64,000 nt of DNA, taken from assembly GCA_019359745.1 (NCBI GenBank), contig JAHHGT010000006.1, forward strand, positions 89,371-153,370, written 5' to 3'. The notes below the pieces were generated by a model. The model was not told the DNA's origin. It worked only from the letters and a program-made list of their open reading frames with translations, and did no database searches. Source of the DNA: Aphanothece saxicola GSE-SYN-MK-01-06B. Lineage in GTDB: Bacteria > Cyanobacteriota > Cyanobacteriia > PCC-6307 > Cyanobiaceae. Below are positions 25,639-34,338 of this stretch, piece by piece (positions within the stretch are counted from its first letter, which is position 1; each line of letters begins with the position of its first letter). The position numbers were made by a program, and so were the translations under genes.

Positions 25639-26304
25639 ATGGCCTGGCCCCTGGCCGTGTTCGACGGGTCCATCAGCCTCACCACCCTGGAATCCCTCCT
25701 CCACGACTGGGGGTACTGGGTGGTGTTCGGCGCCATGCTGCTGGAGAACGCCGGCGTGCCCCTGCCCGGCGAAACGGTGACCCTTCTGGCGGGCTACGCG
25801 GCCGGCAGCGGCCAGCTGCAGGTGCTTGGCGTGATGGGGGCCGCGGCCGGCGGAGCGATCCTGGGGGACAACATCGGCTACTGGGTAGGGCGCCGGGCCG
25901 GCTGGGGCCTGCTGCTGCGGGCCGGACGGCTGCTGGGCCGCGGCCCCGAGCAGATGGAGGCCCTGCGGGAGCGCTTTCTGCGCCACGCCGGCAAGTCGGT
26001 GCTGCTGGGGCGCTTCGTTGCGGTGCTGCGGGTGCTGGCCGGCCCGATCGCCGGGGCGGTGCGGATGCCCTACCGCCGCTTCCTGCTGTTCAACATGCTG
26101 GGGGCCGTGCTCTGGGCCTCGACGATGGTGGGCCTGGCCTGGCTCGGCGGGCGCTGGATCCCCTTCGATCAGATGGTGAAAGGTGTCGTTGAATTTGGGC
26201 TCGGCGCCCTGGTGCTGCTGGTGATCGTGCTGGTGGTGCCGAAGCTGGTGGCCCGCTTCGAGGAGGCCCAGCTGGAACGGGAGGCCAAGGATCCGCCCGC
26301 CTGA
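25639..26304 (+). CDS. DedA family membrane protein
   Basis: This 221-residue inner-membrane protein has the DedA marks: LLENAGVPLPGETVTLLAGY near residue 37, GAILGDNIGYWVGRRAG, and RFVAVLRVLAGPIAGAVRMP near residue 130, then two C-terminal helices. DedA proteins flip or recycle polyprenyl phosphate and other lipids and affect resistance to cationic peptides. It follows the deacetylase gene by 24 bases, so it likely belongs to the same cassette. A charged tail of about 15 residues ends the protein. Confidence 0.9.
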   Translation: MAWPLAVFDGSISLTTLESLLHDWGYWVVFGAMLLENAGVPLPGETVTLLAGYAAGSGQLQVLGVMGAAAGGAILGDNIGYWVGRRAGWGLLLRAGRLLGRGPEQMEALRERFLRHAGKSVLLGRFVAVLRVLAGPIAGAVRMPYRRFLLFNMLGAVLWASTMVGLAWLGGRWIPFDQMVKGVVEFGLGALVLLVIVLVVPKLVARFEEAQLEREAKDPPA

Positions 26305-26325
26305 GCGGATCGGGCCGGGAGTGTC

Positions 26326-28146
26326 CTAAAGGCCGAAATACCGGCAGAGCAGCCAGGGAACCGTCAGCGCCAGAGTGATCGAGAGGGGAGCCCCGAAGCG
26401 GGCCATGTCCAGGAAGCGATAGCGACCCGGACCGAAGACCATCAGGTTTGTCTGGTAGCCGATCGGCGTGAGGAAGCTCTGGCTGGCGGCGAAGGTGATC
26501 GCAAAGATGAAGGCCATCGGCGGCAGCCCCAACCCCTTGGCCAGTTCCACGGCAATCGGCAGCAGCAGCACCACGGTGGTGCCGTTGCTAAGGGCCTCGG
26601 TGAACGCCTGCCCGAGCACGACCACCACCAGCAGCACGGCGTAGGTGGGCCAACCCTGCAGGGTCCTCAACAGATCCTCGGCCAGAGCTTCGGCCAGGCC
26701 GGTCTTCTGCATCGCCACGCTGAAACAGGACAGGGACCCCAGCAGCAGGATCACGTCCCAGCGGATCGAGCGCTGCACCTCCCCGGGCCGTAGACAACCC
26801 GTGGCCACCATGGCCACCATCGCCAGAAGCACCGCCGCCATCAGCGGCAACACCTTCAGCATCGGCAGCAGGATCATCAGGGCGGCGATGAGCATGCCGG
26901 TCAACTTGCGGTCGGTGGTGGGCAGATCCTTCTCCAGCTCATCGAGAAGCACCAGGTCGTTGTTGGCCTGCATGCCACGGATGGCGTCGAGGGGGGCTTG
27001 CAGGAGCAGCACGTCGCCGGCCTGCAGCACCACGCGTCCCAGCAGCTCGCGCAGCACCTGGTTGCCACGCCGCACCGCCAGCATGGTGGCGTTGTACCGC
27101 TGGCGGAAGCGCAGGTCACGGACGCTGGCACCGACCAGGCTGGAGCCGTTGGGCAGCAGCACCTCCACCACCCGTTGGGGCGATTCGGTGGCCCCGCTGA
27201 GTTCGCGCAGATCGTCCTCCTGATCGCCGACCGGCGCGAGGGTGACGGTGTGCTCCTGTTGCAGCCGCAGCAGGTTGTCCCGGTTGCAGCGCAGCAACAG
27301 CCGGTCACCGGCCTGAAGCTGCAGATCGGCCAGAGGGGCGCTGAAGCTTTCCGGCCCCCGATGCAGTTCCAGCACGTCCACGTCGAAGCGTCGCTGCAGG
27401 CGGCTGTCGTGCAGGGAGTTGCCGATCAGCTCGGACCCCGGCGGGATCAACACGTCGGTGATGTAGCCCTCCCGGGCCAGGCTCACCAGCATGTCGTCGT
27501 CGCTGGAGCCCCGATCCGGCAGCAGGCGCTCCGAAAAGAAAAAGATGTAGACGCTGCCGATCAGCCAGACCGGGATGCCGATCGCCGTGAAACTGAACAG
27601 ATCAAGGGAGCCATACCCCAGTTGCCGGCTGACGTCACTGGCCAACAGGTTGGTGGAGGTTCCAAGCAGGGAGATCGTCCCCCCCAGAATCGTGGCGAAG
27701 GACAACGGCAGCAGCACCTTGGAGGGGGAGATGCCCCGTCGCTGGCACCAGCCCTCCAGCACCGGCAACAGGGTGGCCACGATCGGGGTGTTGGGAATGA
27801 AGCCGGAAAGCGGAGCCACCACCCCCACCAGCAAACCGATCATCCGCTTCGGGCTGCGCACGGCATCGGAGCCGATCAGGGCCCGCAGCCGGTCGAGGCC
27901 GCCGCTGCGGAACAGACCGGAGGCCACCGCGAACAGCCCCATCAAGGTGATCAGGGCAGGGCTGCCGAAACCCTTGACCGCCTCCTCGGGAGTCAGCACC
28001 CCCAGGGTGACGAGCAAGGCGGCCGCCAGCAGGCCCGTCACTTCGGGCGCCAGCTTGCCGGTGACGAAGAGCACGATCGCCAGGATGAACACGGCGAGCG
28101 TGATCAGCCCCTCTCCGGTGGTGGCAACGGCGAGAAAACTCTGCAT
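26326..28146 (-). CDS. SLC13/DASS-type anion transporter with two RCK_C domains
   Basis: A 606-residue transporter. About six helices precede residue 200 (ITLMGLFAVASGLFRSGG, PLSGFIPNTPIVATLLPV). Two TrkA-C (RCK_C) domains follow at about 205-285 and 305-385 (IPPGSELIGNSLHDSRL and LPNGSSLVGASVRDLRF). The second helical half has FTEALSNGTTVVLLLPIAVE. This is the SLC13-type permease with inserted RCK_C seen in algae and cyanobacteria, where some members carry sulfate. RCK_C domains can bind small ligands such as c-di-AMP. The actual substrate is not known. It lies downstream of the KimA-like gene on the same strand. Confidence 0.88.
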   Translation of the reverse strand: MQSFLAVATTGEGLITLAVFILAIVLFVTGKLAPEVTGLLAAALLVTLGVLTPEEAVKGFGSPALITLMGLFAVASGLFRSGGLDRLRALIGSDAVRSPKRMIGLLVGVVAPLSGFIPNTPIVATLLPVLEGWCQRRGISPSKVLLPLSFATILGGTISLLGTSTNLLASDVSRQLGYGSLDLFSFTAIGIPVWLIGSVYIFFFSERLLPDRGSSDDDMLVSLAREGYITDVLIPPGSELIGNSLHDSRLQRRFDVDVLELHRGPESFSAPLADLQLQAGDRLLLRCNRDNLLRLQQEHTVTLAPVGDQEDDLRELSGATESPQRVVEVLLPNGSSLVGASVRDLRFRQRYNATMLAVRRGNQVLRELLGRVVLQAGDVLLLQAPLDAIRGMQANNDLVLLDELEKDLPTTDRKLTGMLIAALMILLPMLKVLPLMAAVLLAMVAMVATGCLRPGEVQRSIRWDVILLLGSLSCFSVAMQKTGLAEALAEDLLRTLQGWPTYAVLLVVVVLGQAFTEALSNGTTVVLLLPIAVELAKGLGLPPMAFIFAITFAASQSFLTPIGYQTNLMVFGPGRYRFLDMARFGAPLSITLALTVPWLLCRYFGL

Positions 28147-28219
28147 GGCAACGGCCTGATGTCAGCGATCTAGCAGGTCAATCCCGCTGCCGCTGCCCCG
28201 AACGAATGAATCATCCCCC

Positions 28220-30115
28220 TCAGAGGTAGAACCCCACCGTGGTGACGACCCGGGTGCCGCGCTCGCGCAGGGCCCGCCGCAGGTGAATCGTCGATTGGTT
28301 GTGCAACAGGTTCTCCCAGCGGTGACGGGTGACGAACACCGGCAGCACCACCATGCAGAAGGCCTCGTGATCCTTACGGTGCTGCATCTCGAAGCGCCGC
28401 ACGAAGTCAACCACCGGGTCCACCAGGGAGCGGTAGGGGGACTCCAGCACTTCCAGTGGGATGTCCGGCAGCTGGCGGCTCCATTGCTCGCGGAAGGCCT
28501 CGGCGCGACCGCCACCCAGGTCCACATGCACGGCCACCAGGTCGCTGGCGGTGCTGCGGGCGAAGCAGAGGGCCTCAAGGCTGCCCCGGTGCAGCTGGCC
28601 CACCAGCACCACCGTCGGGGTGCCCCCACCGGCGGGCGGGGCAGCCGGCAGCGGCAGGGGGCCCTCGCCGGTCAGGCGCAGACGCCTGGCCACGTCGTCG
28701 TAGTGGGAGCGAATCCGCAGGTAGAGCGTCACCAGCAGGGGGATCGCCAGCACCACCACCCAGGCCCCCTGGGTGAACTTGCTGACCAGCAGCACCACGC
28801 CCACCACGGCGGTGATCCCGGCGCCGATGCCATTGATCAGCGCCCGTGAGCGCCAGCCCCGATCGCGCAGCTTCCACCAGTGCACCACCATCCCCGCCTG
28901 GGAGAGGGTGAAGCTGATGAAGACACCGACGGCATAGAGGGGGATCAGGCGGCTGACGCTGCCGTCAACGATCACCAGCAGCAGGCCGGCCACGCCGCTG
29001 AGGGCAAAGATGCCGTTGCTGAACACCAGCCGGTCGCCCAGGGAGCAAAGCTGGCGCGGCAGAAAGCCGTCCTGGGCCAGGAAGGCCGACAGCCGCGGGA
29101 AATCGGCGTAGGCGGTGTTGGCGGCCAGCAGCAGGATCAGCAACGTCGCCAGCTGCAGCACGAACAGGAGCGGTCCATCGCCGAAGATCCGGTCGCCCAG
29201 CTGATAGAGCAGCGTGGGTCCGTTGTCCTGCACCACCAGCCCGCCCTGGCTGGCCAGGGCGCTGATGCCGCTGAACATCAGGGCCAGCATCAGCACCATC
29301 ACCCCCAGCACCCGGCGGGCGTTGCGCCACTCCACTGGCTTGAAGGCCGCGACGCTGTCACTGATCGCCTCGATGCCTGTGAGGGCAGCACATCCGGAGC
29401 TGAAGGCCCGCATCAGCAGCAGGGGGCCGATGGCCTGCAGACCCTGGCTGCCCTGGTGCGCCGCCGCCAGCAGCCGTTGCTGCTCCGCCAGCGGCAGGGG
29501 CGGGAGCTGCCCCAATCCCAGCTTGAGGAACCCCGCCACCAGCAGGGTGACGACGGCCCCCATGAACAGATAGGTGGGCAGGCTCAGGAACCTGGCGCTG
29601 GAGCTCACCCCCCGCAGGTTGGCGAGCATCACCAGCAGCACCGCCAGCAGGCACAGGGGCACCCGCACCGCGGCCAGGCCGGGGAAATAGGAGGTGAGGG
29701 CAGCGATGCCGGCGGCCACACTCACGGCCACGGTCAGGACGTAGTCGATCGAGAGGGAGGCTCCGGCCACCAGGCCAGCGCCCTGGCCGAGGTTCTGCTG
29801 CGAGACCCGGTAGGAGCCGCCCCCCTGCGGGTAGGCCTTGATCGTCTGCCGGTAGCTGCTGGCCACCACCAGCATCAGGGCCACGATCAGACCCGTGATC
29901 GGCAGGGTGAACGGCAGGGCCGCCGCACCGCCCATCCCCAGCACCAGCACGATTTCCTGGGTGGCGTAGGCCACCGAGGAGAGGGCATCGGAGCTGAGAA
30001 TCGCCAGCGCCTCGGCGTTGCTGTAACGCTCGCCGTGGTGGGCGCTGGTGGGCAGGGGAGTGCCGATGAGCCGGCGCCGCAGGGTATCGAGGCGGGGCAT
30101 GCGGCGTCGGATCAT
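28220..30115 (-). CDS. APC-superfamily transporter with Usp-like C-terminus (KimA-like K+ importer)
   Basis: A 631-residue protein with twelve membrane helices and a cytosolic tail of about 130 residues (from about 500, VVLVGQLHRGSLEALCFARS, Usp-like). The start resembles KimA (YdaO) of Bacillus: SDALSSVAYATQEIVLVLG, YRQTIKAYPQGGGSYRV and GASLSIDYVLTVAVSVAAG. KimA is a proton-coupled potassium importer inhibited by c-di-AMP. Amino-acid transport is the alternative for less specific APC members. It is divergent from a CPA2 antiporter by 90 bases. Confidence 0.82.
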   Translation of the reverse strand: MIRRRMPRLDTLRRRLIGTPLPTSAHHGERYSNAEALAILSSDALSSVAYATQEIVLVLGMGGAAALPFTLPITGLIVALMLVVASSYRQTIKAYPQGGGSYRVSQQNLGQGAGLVAGASLSIDYVLTVAVSVAAGIAALTSYFPGLAAVRVPLCLLAVLLVMLANLRGVSSSARFLSLPTYLFMGAVVTLLVAGFLKLGLGQLPPLPLAEQQRLLAAAHQGSQGLQAIGPLLLMRAFSSGCAALTGIEAISDSVAAFKPVEWRNARRVLGVMVLMLALMFSGISALASQGGLVVQDNGPTLLYQLGDRIFGDGPLLFVLQLATLLILLLAANTAYADFPRLSAFLAQDGFLPRQLCSLGDRLVFSNGIFALSGVAGLLLVIVDGSVSRLIPLYAVGVFISFTLSQAGMVVHWWKLRDRGWRSRALINGIGAGITAVVGVVLLVSKFTQGAWVVVLAIPLLVTLYLRIRSHYDDVARRLRLTGEGPLPLPAAPPAGGGTPTVVLVGQLHRGSLEALCFARSTASDLVAVHVDLGGGRAEAFREQWSRQLPDIPLEVLESPYRSLVDPVVDFVRRFEMQHRKDHEAFCMVVLPVFVTRHRWENLLHNQSTIHLRRALRERGTRVVTTVGFYL

Positions 30116-30205
30116 CCGATGAATGCTTTAGGACGCTAAGGGCCGTGGGCTTGGCCGTCCTTGGCGTCCCACCCCACCGGCTTCCGGCCTGGGCTGATTC
30201 GCGCC

Positions 30206-31375
30206 ATGGGACCCACCTCGCTGTTGAGCACCCTCCTGATCTTGTTGATGGGCGTGCTCCTGGCGCGGCTGTCGGCGGGCTGGATGGCGCGCTGGGCGGT
30301 TCCGGCCATCGTTCTGGAGCTCGCCATGGGCTTCGTGCTCGGCAACACCGTGGTGCCCTTCACGGCCCTGGCGCCCCTGAGCGGTCTGACGGAGCTGGGG
30401 GTGCTGACCCTCTTTTTCCAGGTGGGGCTGGAGGTGCGCGGCGACCTGCTCACCTCCCGCAGGGGCGCGATCCTGCGCACGGTGGCGCTGAGTTTCCTGA
30501 CGCCGCTGCTGGCCTTCTGGCCCCTGCAAAGCGCCTTCGGCCTCTCCACACCCACCACCCTGCTGTGCCTGGCGGTGCTGAGTGCCACCGGCACGGGTGT
30601 GACCCTGCGGCTTCTCGCCCAGCGCGGGGCCCTGCAGACCCCCTCGGGCCGACTGCTGGTGGGGGTGTCGGTCCTGGATGATCTGCCGGCCATCGGCCTG
30701 CTGGCGATCGCCACCGCCAGCGCCGGCCTGCGGCTGGGCAGCCAGGGGATCGGCTGGGCCGGTCCCCTGCTCGGCCTGGTGCTGGCGTTGCTCAGCTGGC
30801 TGGCGGTGGCGCACTGGGCCCGCCACCACAGCCGGCGGCCCACCAGCGCCCTGGCGATCCTGATGCTGCTGATCGGTTCGGCCTGGGTGGGGGAGGCCTG
30901 CGGGCTGACCAGCCTGCTGGGGGCCCTCTGGGGTGGGGTGCTGATGGCCCGGCTGGGGCCGGTGGAGGGGGAGGTGCAGCGGGTGCTGACCGTGCTCTCG
31001 GAGGTGTTTCTGCCCCTCTATTTCATCAGCGTGGGCATGCGCATCAGCGCCGGCACCCTGCTGCAGCCGGCGGCCTGGAGCCTGGCGGCGGCCCTGATCG
31101 TGATGGCGGTGCTGAGCAAGCTGGCCTGCGGCCTGGGCATCGATCGCAACGACAGGGCCGCAGGTGTGGACCGCTGGCTGGTGGTGTTCGGCCTGATCCC
31201 CCGGGGCCTGCCGGGGCTGGTGTTCGCCACCACGGCCCTGAACCAGGGCCTGATCGATCCGTTGCAGTTCTCCTCCCTCGTGCTGATGGTTGCGTTCACC
31301 ACGGTGGTTGGCCTGCTGCTGCTGGAGCGGCGATTGCAGCGCGGCGCGCCTGTCCTGGAACGGGCGCAAAGCTGA
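30206..31375 (+). CDS. Cation:proton antiporter (CPA2, NapA/KefB type)
   Basis: From ATG 30206 the product has 389 residues and about twelve helices. It contains VLELAMGFVLGNTVVPF, LFFQVGLEVRGDLL, LSATGTGVTLRLLAQRG and GVSVLDDLPAIGLLA, whose paired aspartates form the ion site of electrogenic Na+/H+ antiporters. No RCK or TrkA domain follows the membrane part. It would exchange Na+ or K+ for protons across the plasma membrane. It is divergent from the KimA-like gene and followed by a Ca-type P-ATPase in the same direction. Confidence 0.9.
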   Translation: MGPTSLLSTLLILLMGVLLARLSAGWMARWAVPAIVLELAMGFVLGNTVVPFTALAPLSGLTELGVLTLFFQVGLEVRGDLLTSRRGAILRTVALSFLTPLLAFWPLQSAFGLSTPTTLLCLAVLSATGTGVTLRLLAQRGALQTPSGRLLVGVSVLDDLPAIGLLAIATASAGLRLGSQGIGWAGPLLGLVLALLSWLAVAHWARHHSRRPTSALAILMLLIGSAWVGEACGLTSLLGALWGGVLMARLGPVEGEVQRVLTVLSEVFLPLYFISVGMRISAGTLLQPAAWSLAAALIVMAVLSKLACGLGIDRNDRAAGVDRWLVVFGLIPRGLPGLVFATTALNQGLIDPLQFSSLVLMVAFTTVVGLLLLERRLQRGAPVLERAQS

Positions 31376-31428
31376 CGAACGCCACCGCAAGGTGTGACTA
31401 AGGTTCGGGCGATTCGTGAACCGCCACG

Positions 31429-34194
31429 TTGAACACCGTCCCCACCGCGAGCCCCTGGCACGCCCTGGCACCTGAAGAGTGCCTCAAGGGGCTCGAGGCC
31501 AGCGCCGACGGCCTGAGCACGGCCCAGTGCGCTGAGCGGCTGGCCAGGGTTGGCCTGAACCGGCTGGAGCTCAAGGCCGGGCGCAGCAATCTGCGCATCC
31601 TCTGGGACCAGTTCAGCAACGTGATGCTGATCATGCTGCTGGCGGTGGCGGCGGTGTCGGCCGGCGTGGCCTATGCCGCCCAGCGCTTCCCCAAGGATGC
31701 GATCGCCATCGTGCTGATCGTGGGCCTCAACGCCCTGCTGGGTTACCTGCAGGAAAGCCGCGCCCAGCAGGCGCTGCAGGCCCTGCGCGACATGGCCCAA
31801 CCCCTGGTGACCGTGCGTCGGGACGGCATCTGGGAGCGGCTGCCCAGCGAGCAGCTGGTGCCGGGGGATCTGATCCGGGTGGAGGCCGGGGACCGGGTGC
31901 CGGCCGATGCCCGCCTGCTGGAGGTGGCCGAACTGGGCCTGCGCGAGGCGGCCCTCACCGGCGAGGCCGAAGCGGTGAACAAGCTGGCCGTGCTGGTGCT
32001 CGATGCCTCCACCCCCGTCCTGGAGCGCCAGAACTGTCTGTTCCAGGGCACCGAGGTGGTGCGCGGCCGCGGGCTGGCGGTGGTCAGCGCCACGGGCATG
32101 GACACCGAACTGGGCAAGATCGCCCAGATGATCAACACGGCGGGTGGCGAGACCACACCGCTGCAGGAACGGCTCGACGGGCTTGCCAATGTGCTGGTGG
32201 TCTCCGCCCTGGCCCTGGTGGCCCTGGTGGTGGCCCTGGGCTGGCTGATGGGCCAGAAACTGCTCGATCTTCTGGAGGTGGCCCTGTCGATGGCGGTGGC
32301 GATCGTGCCCGAAGGGCTGCCGGCGGTGATCACCGTGACCCTGGCGATCGGCACCCAGCGGATGGTGCAGCGCGCCGCCCTGATCCGCCGCCTGCCGGCG
32401 GTGGAGGCCCTGGGTTCGGTCACGGTGATCTGCACCGACAAGACCGGCACCCTCACCCTCAACCGCCAGGTGGTCCAGGAGCTGCGCAGCGGCACCACAG
32501 CGCTGGCGGTCAGTGGCAACGGCTACGACCCCCACGGCGCATTTCAAGCCACCGAGCTCCCCGCCCCCGCCGGAGCCACCGCTGGTGTGGCCCCAGGCGG
32601 CAGGAACCTGCTGCTCCAGGCCGGGGTCCTCTGCAGCGACGCCGAACTCAAACAGGAACCCGACGGCCGCTGGGAAATCCTCGGCGATCCCACCGAGGGC
32701 GCCCTGGTGGTGGCGGCGGCAAAGGCCGACCTGGATGGCTTCGCCCTGCGCAGCCACTACAAGCGCGACGCCGAGATCCCCTTCAGCTCCGAGAGGCAGC
32801 TGATGGCCGTCTGGGTGCTGGACCCCGACGGCAGCCTGCAGGCCCCCCTGGGGGCCACGGCCGCCGGCTCCACCACCTTGATGATCAGCAAGGGGGCCCC
32901 CGAGGTGATCCTCGGCACCTGTGACCGCTGGCTCGACGCCTCCGGCGTGGCTCCCCTCAGCGACGACCAGCGCCAGTGGTGGCTGGAGCACGCCAGGGAT
33001 CTGGCCGCGTCCGGTCTGCGGGTGCTCGCCTTCGCCTGCGCCCCCCACCATCCCAGCCCCGAGCACGAACTGGAGCACCAGGTGTTGCTGGGTCTGATGG
33101 CCCAGCTCGATCCCGCCCGCCCCGAGGTGGCCATGGCCGTGGCCCGCTGCCGGGAGGCCGGCATCCGTCCGGTGATGATCACCGGCGACCATCCCCTCAC
33201 CGCCCGGGCCATCGGCGTCAACATCGGCCTGGTGGAGCCCGGTGCCGAGGTGGTGCTCGGCCGCCAGCTGGAGGAGGCCGATGCGGCCGGGCTGGCCGCG
33301 ATCGTGGCGCGCTGCAACATCTATGCCCGGGTGCCGCCCGAGCAGAAGCTGCGCATCGTCAAGGCCCTCCAGGGCCTGGGCCAGGTGGTGGCCATGACCG
33401 GCGACGGCGTTAACGACGCCCCGGCCCTCAAGCAGGCCCACATCGGCGTGGCCATGGGCATCACCGGCACCGAGGTGAGCAAGGAGGCCTCCGACATGGT
33501 GCTGCTGGACGACAATTTCGCCACGATCGTCAATGCGGTGGAGCAGGGCCGGCTGGTGTACGCCAACATCCGCCGCTTCATCAAATACATCCTCGGCAGC
33601 AATGTCGGCGAGCTGATCACCATCGCTTCGGCTCCCCTGCTGGGGCTGGTGGGGGTGCCGATGACCCCCCTCCAGATTCTCTGGATGAACCTGGTCACCG
33701 ACGGGGTGCCGGCGCTGGCCCTGGCCCTGGAACCCGGCGAAGCCGGCCTGATGCAACGCCCCCCCGCCGAGCCCGGTGAATCGATCTTCGCCCGGGGCAT
33801 CGGCAGCTACATCCTTCGCATCGGCGTGGTGTTCGCCGTCATCACGATCACGATGATGGTGCTGGCCTCCCGGGCCGGTGCCCCCTGGAAGACGATGGTG
33901 TTCACAATGCTGTGCCTGGCGCAGATGGGGCACGCCCTCGCGGCCCGCAGCGACCGGCCGCTGGTGCAGGTGAATCCCTTCACCAACCCCTGGCTGCTTG
34001 GGGCTGTGGTCTTCACCAGCCTGCTGCAGTTGTCGCTGCTGTACGTCCCGGTGCTGGCCAAATTCTTCGGCACCGTGCCCCTTTCAGCCCGTGATCTGGG
34101 CATCTGCGTGGGCTTCAGTCTGGTGTTCTTCCTGTACCTGGAACTGGAAAAAGTTTGGCGGCTCAGGCGTCGCCGTCGCAGCGCCAACGCCTGA
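31429..34194 (+). CDS. P-type ATPase, class IIA (Ca2+-transporting type)
   Basis: A complete 921-residue pump starting at a TTG (no ATG nearby). The order is an N-terminal cation-ATPase domain and the phosphorylation site [11 protein letters not shown] with Asp337. A nucleotide-binding domain follows, with [16 protein letters not shown], then [14 protein letters not shown] and the C-terminal helix bundle ending RLRRRRRS. Helix M4 has [18 protein letters not shown], the PEGL ion-site motif of SERCA-like pumps, favouring Ca2+ export over heavy metals. No metal-binding CxxC domain is present. The gene is followed by about 140 bases before the NDH-1MS operon. Confidence 0.93.
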   Translation: MNTVPTASPWHALAPEECLKGLEASADGLSTAQCAERLARVGLNRLELKAGRSNLRILWDQFSNVMLIMLLAVAAVSAGVAYAAQRFPKDAIAIVLIVGLNALLGYLQESRAQQALQALRDMAQPLVTVRRDGIWERLPSEQLVPGDLIRVEAGDRVPADARLLEVAELGLREAALTGEAEAVNKLAVLVLDASTPVLERQNCLFQGTEVVRGRGLAVVSATGMDTELGKIAQMINTAGGETTPLQERLDGLANVLVVSALALVALVVALGWLMGQKLLDLLEVALSMAVAIVPEGLPAVITVTLAIGTQRMVQRAALIRRLPAVEALGSVTVICTDKTGTLTLNRQVVQELRSGTTALAVSGNGYDPHGAFQATELPAPAGATAGVAPGGRNLLLQAGVLCSDAELKQEPDGRWEILGDPTEGALVVAAAKADLDGFALRSHYKRDAEIPFSSERQLMAVWVLDPDGSLQAPLGATAAGSTTLMISKGAPEVILGTCDRWLDASGVAPLSDDQRQWWLEHARDLAASGLRVLAFACAPHHPSPEHELEHQVLLGLMAQLDPARPEVAMAVARCREAGIRPVMITGDHPLTARAIGVNIGLVEPGAEVVLGRQLEEADAAGLAAIVARCNIYARVPPEQKLRIVKALQGLGQVVAMTGDGVNDAPALKQAHIGVAMGITGTEVSKEASDMVLLDDNFATIVNAVEQGRLVYANIRRFIKYILGSNVGELITIASAPLLGLVGVPMTPLQILWMNLVTDGVPALALALEPGEAGLMQRPPAEPGESIFARGIGSYILRIGVVFAVITITMMVLASRAGAPWKTMVFTMLCLAQMGHALAARSDRPLVQVNPFTNPWLLGAVVFTSLLQLSLLYVPVLAKFFGTVPLSARDLGICVGFSLVFFLYLELEKVWRLRRRRRSANA

Positions 34195-34243
34195 GTCCCG
34201 CACCGCCCCCGGCCGACTGATAACGAGTGCTTGGTGAACCCAT

Positions 34244-34282
34244 AGGTCTTTCCTTCGTGGAAAGGCCTCAGCTCTTCGGCTG
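34244..34282 (+). promoter_or_regulatory. Tandem RNA hairpins upstream of ndhF3
   Basis: A ten-pair stem AGGTCTTTCC/GGAAAGGCCT with loop TTCGT (34244-34268) is followed at once by CAGC/GCTG with loop TCTTCG (34269-34282). They lie 57-95 bases before the ndhF3 start and 50 bases after the ATPase stop. No T run follows, so this is either a weak terminator for the ATPase gene or a leader element of the CO2-uptake operon. Confidence 0.4.
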
Positions 34283-34338
34283 GGATCTTAGTGTTCGCCA
34301 CCACGCGGGCCATCTCCGGTCCCGACCGTTCTCCCGCC

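Noticed and set aside
31018..33933. Minus-strand frame of about 970 codons antisense to the P-type ATPase
   Set aside because: Low-complexity His/Gln/Gly composition, no domain, and fully explained as an antisense frame of a high-GC gene.
34195..34338. LysR-type NdhR/CcmR operator before ndhF3
   Set aside because: I looked for the TCAATG-type dyad known from model cyanobacteria and did not see it.
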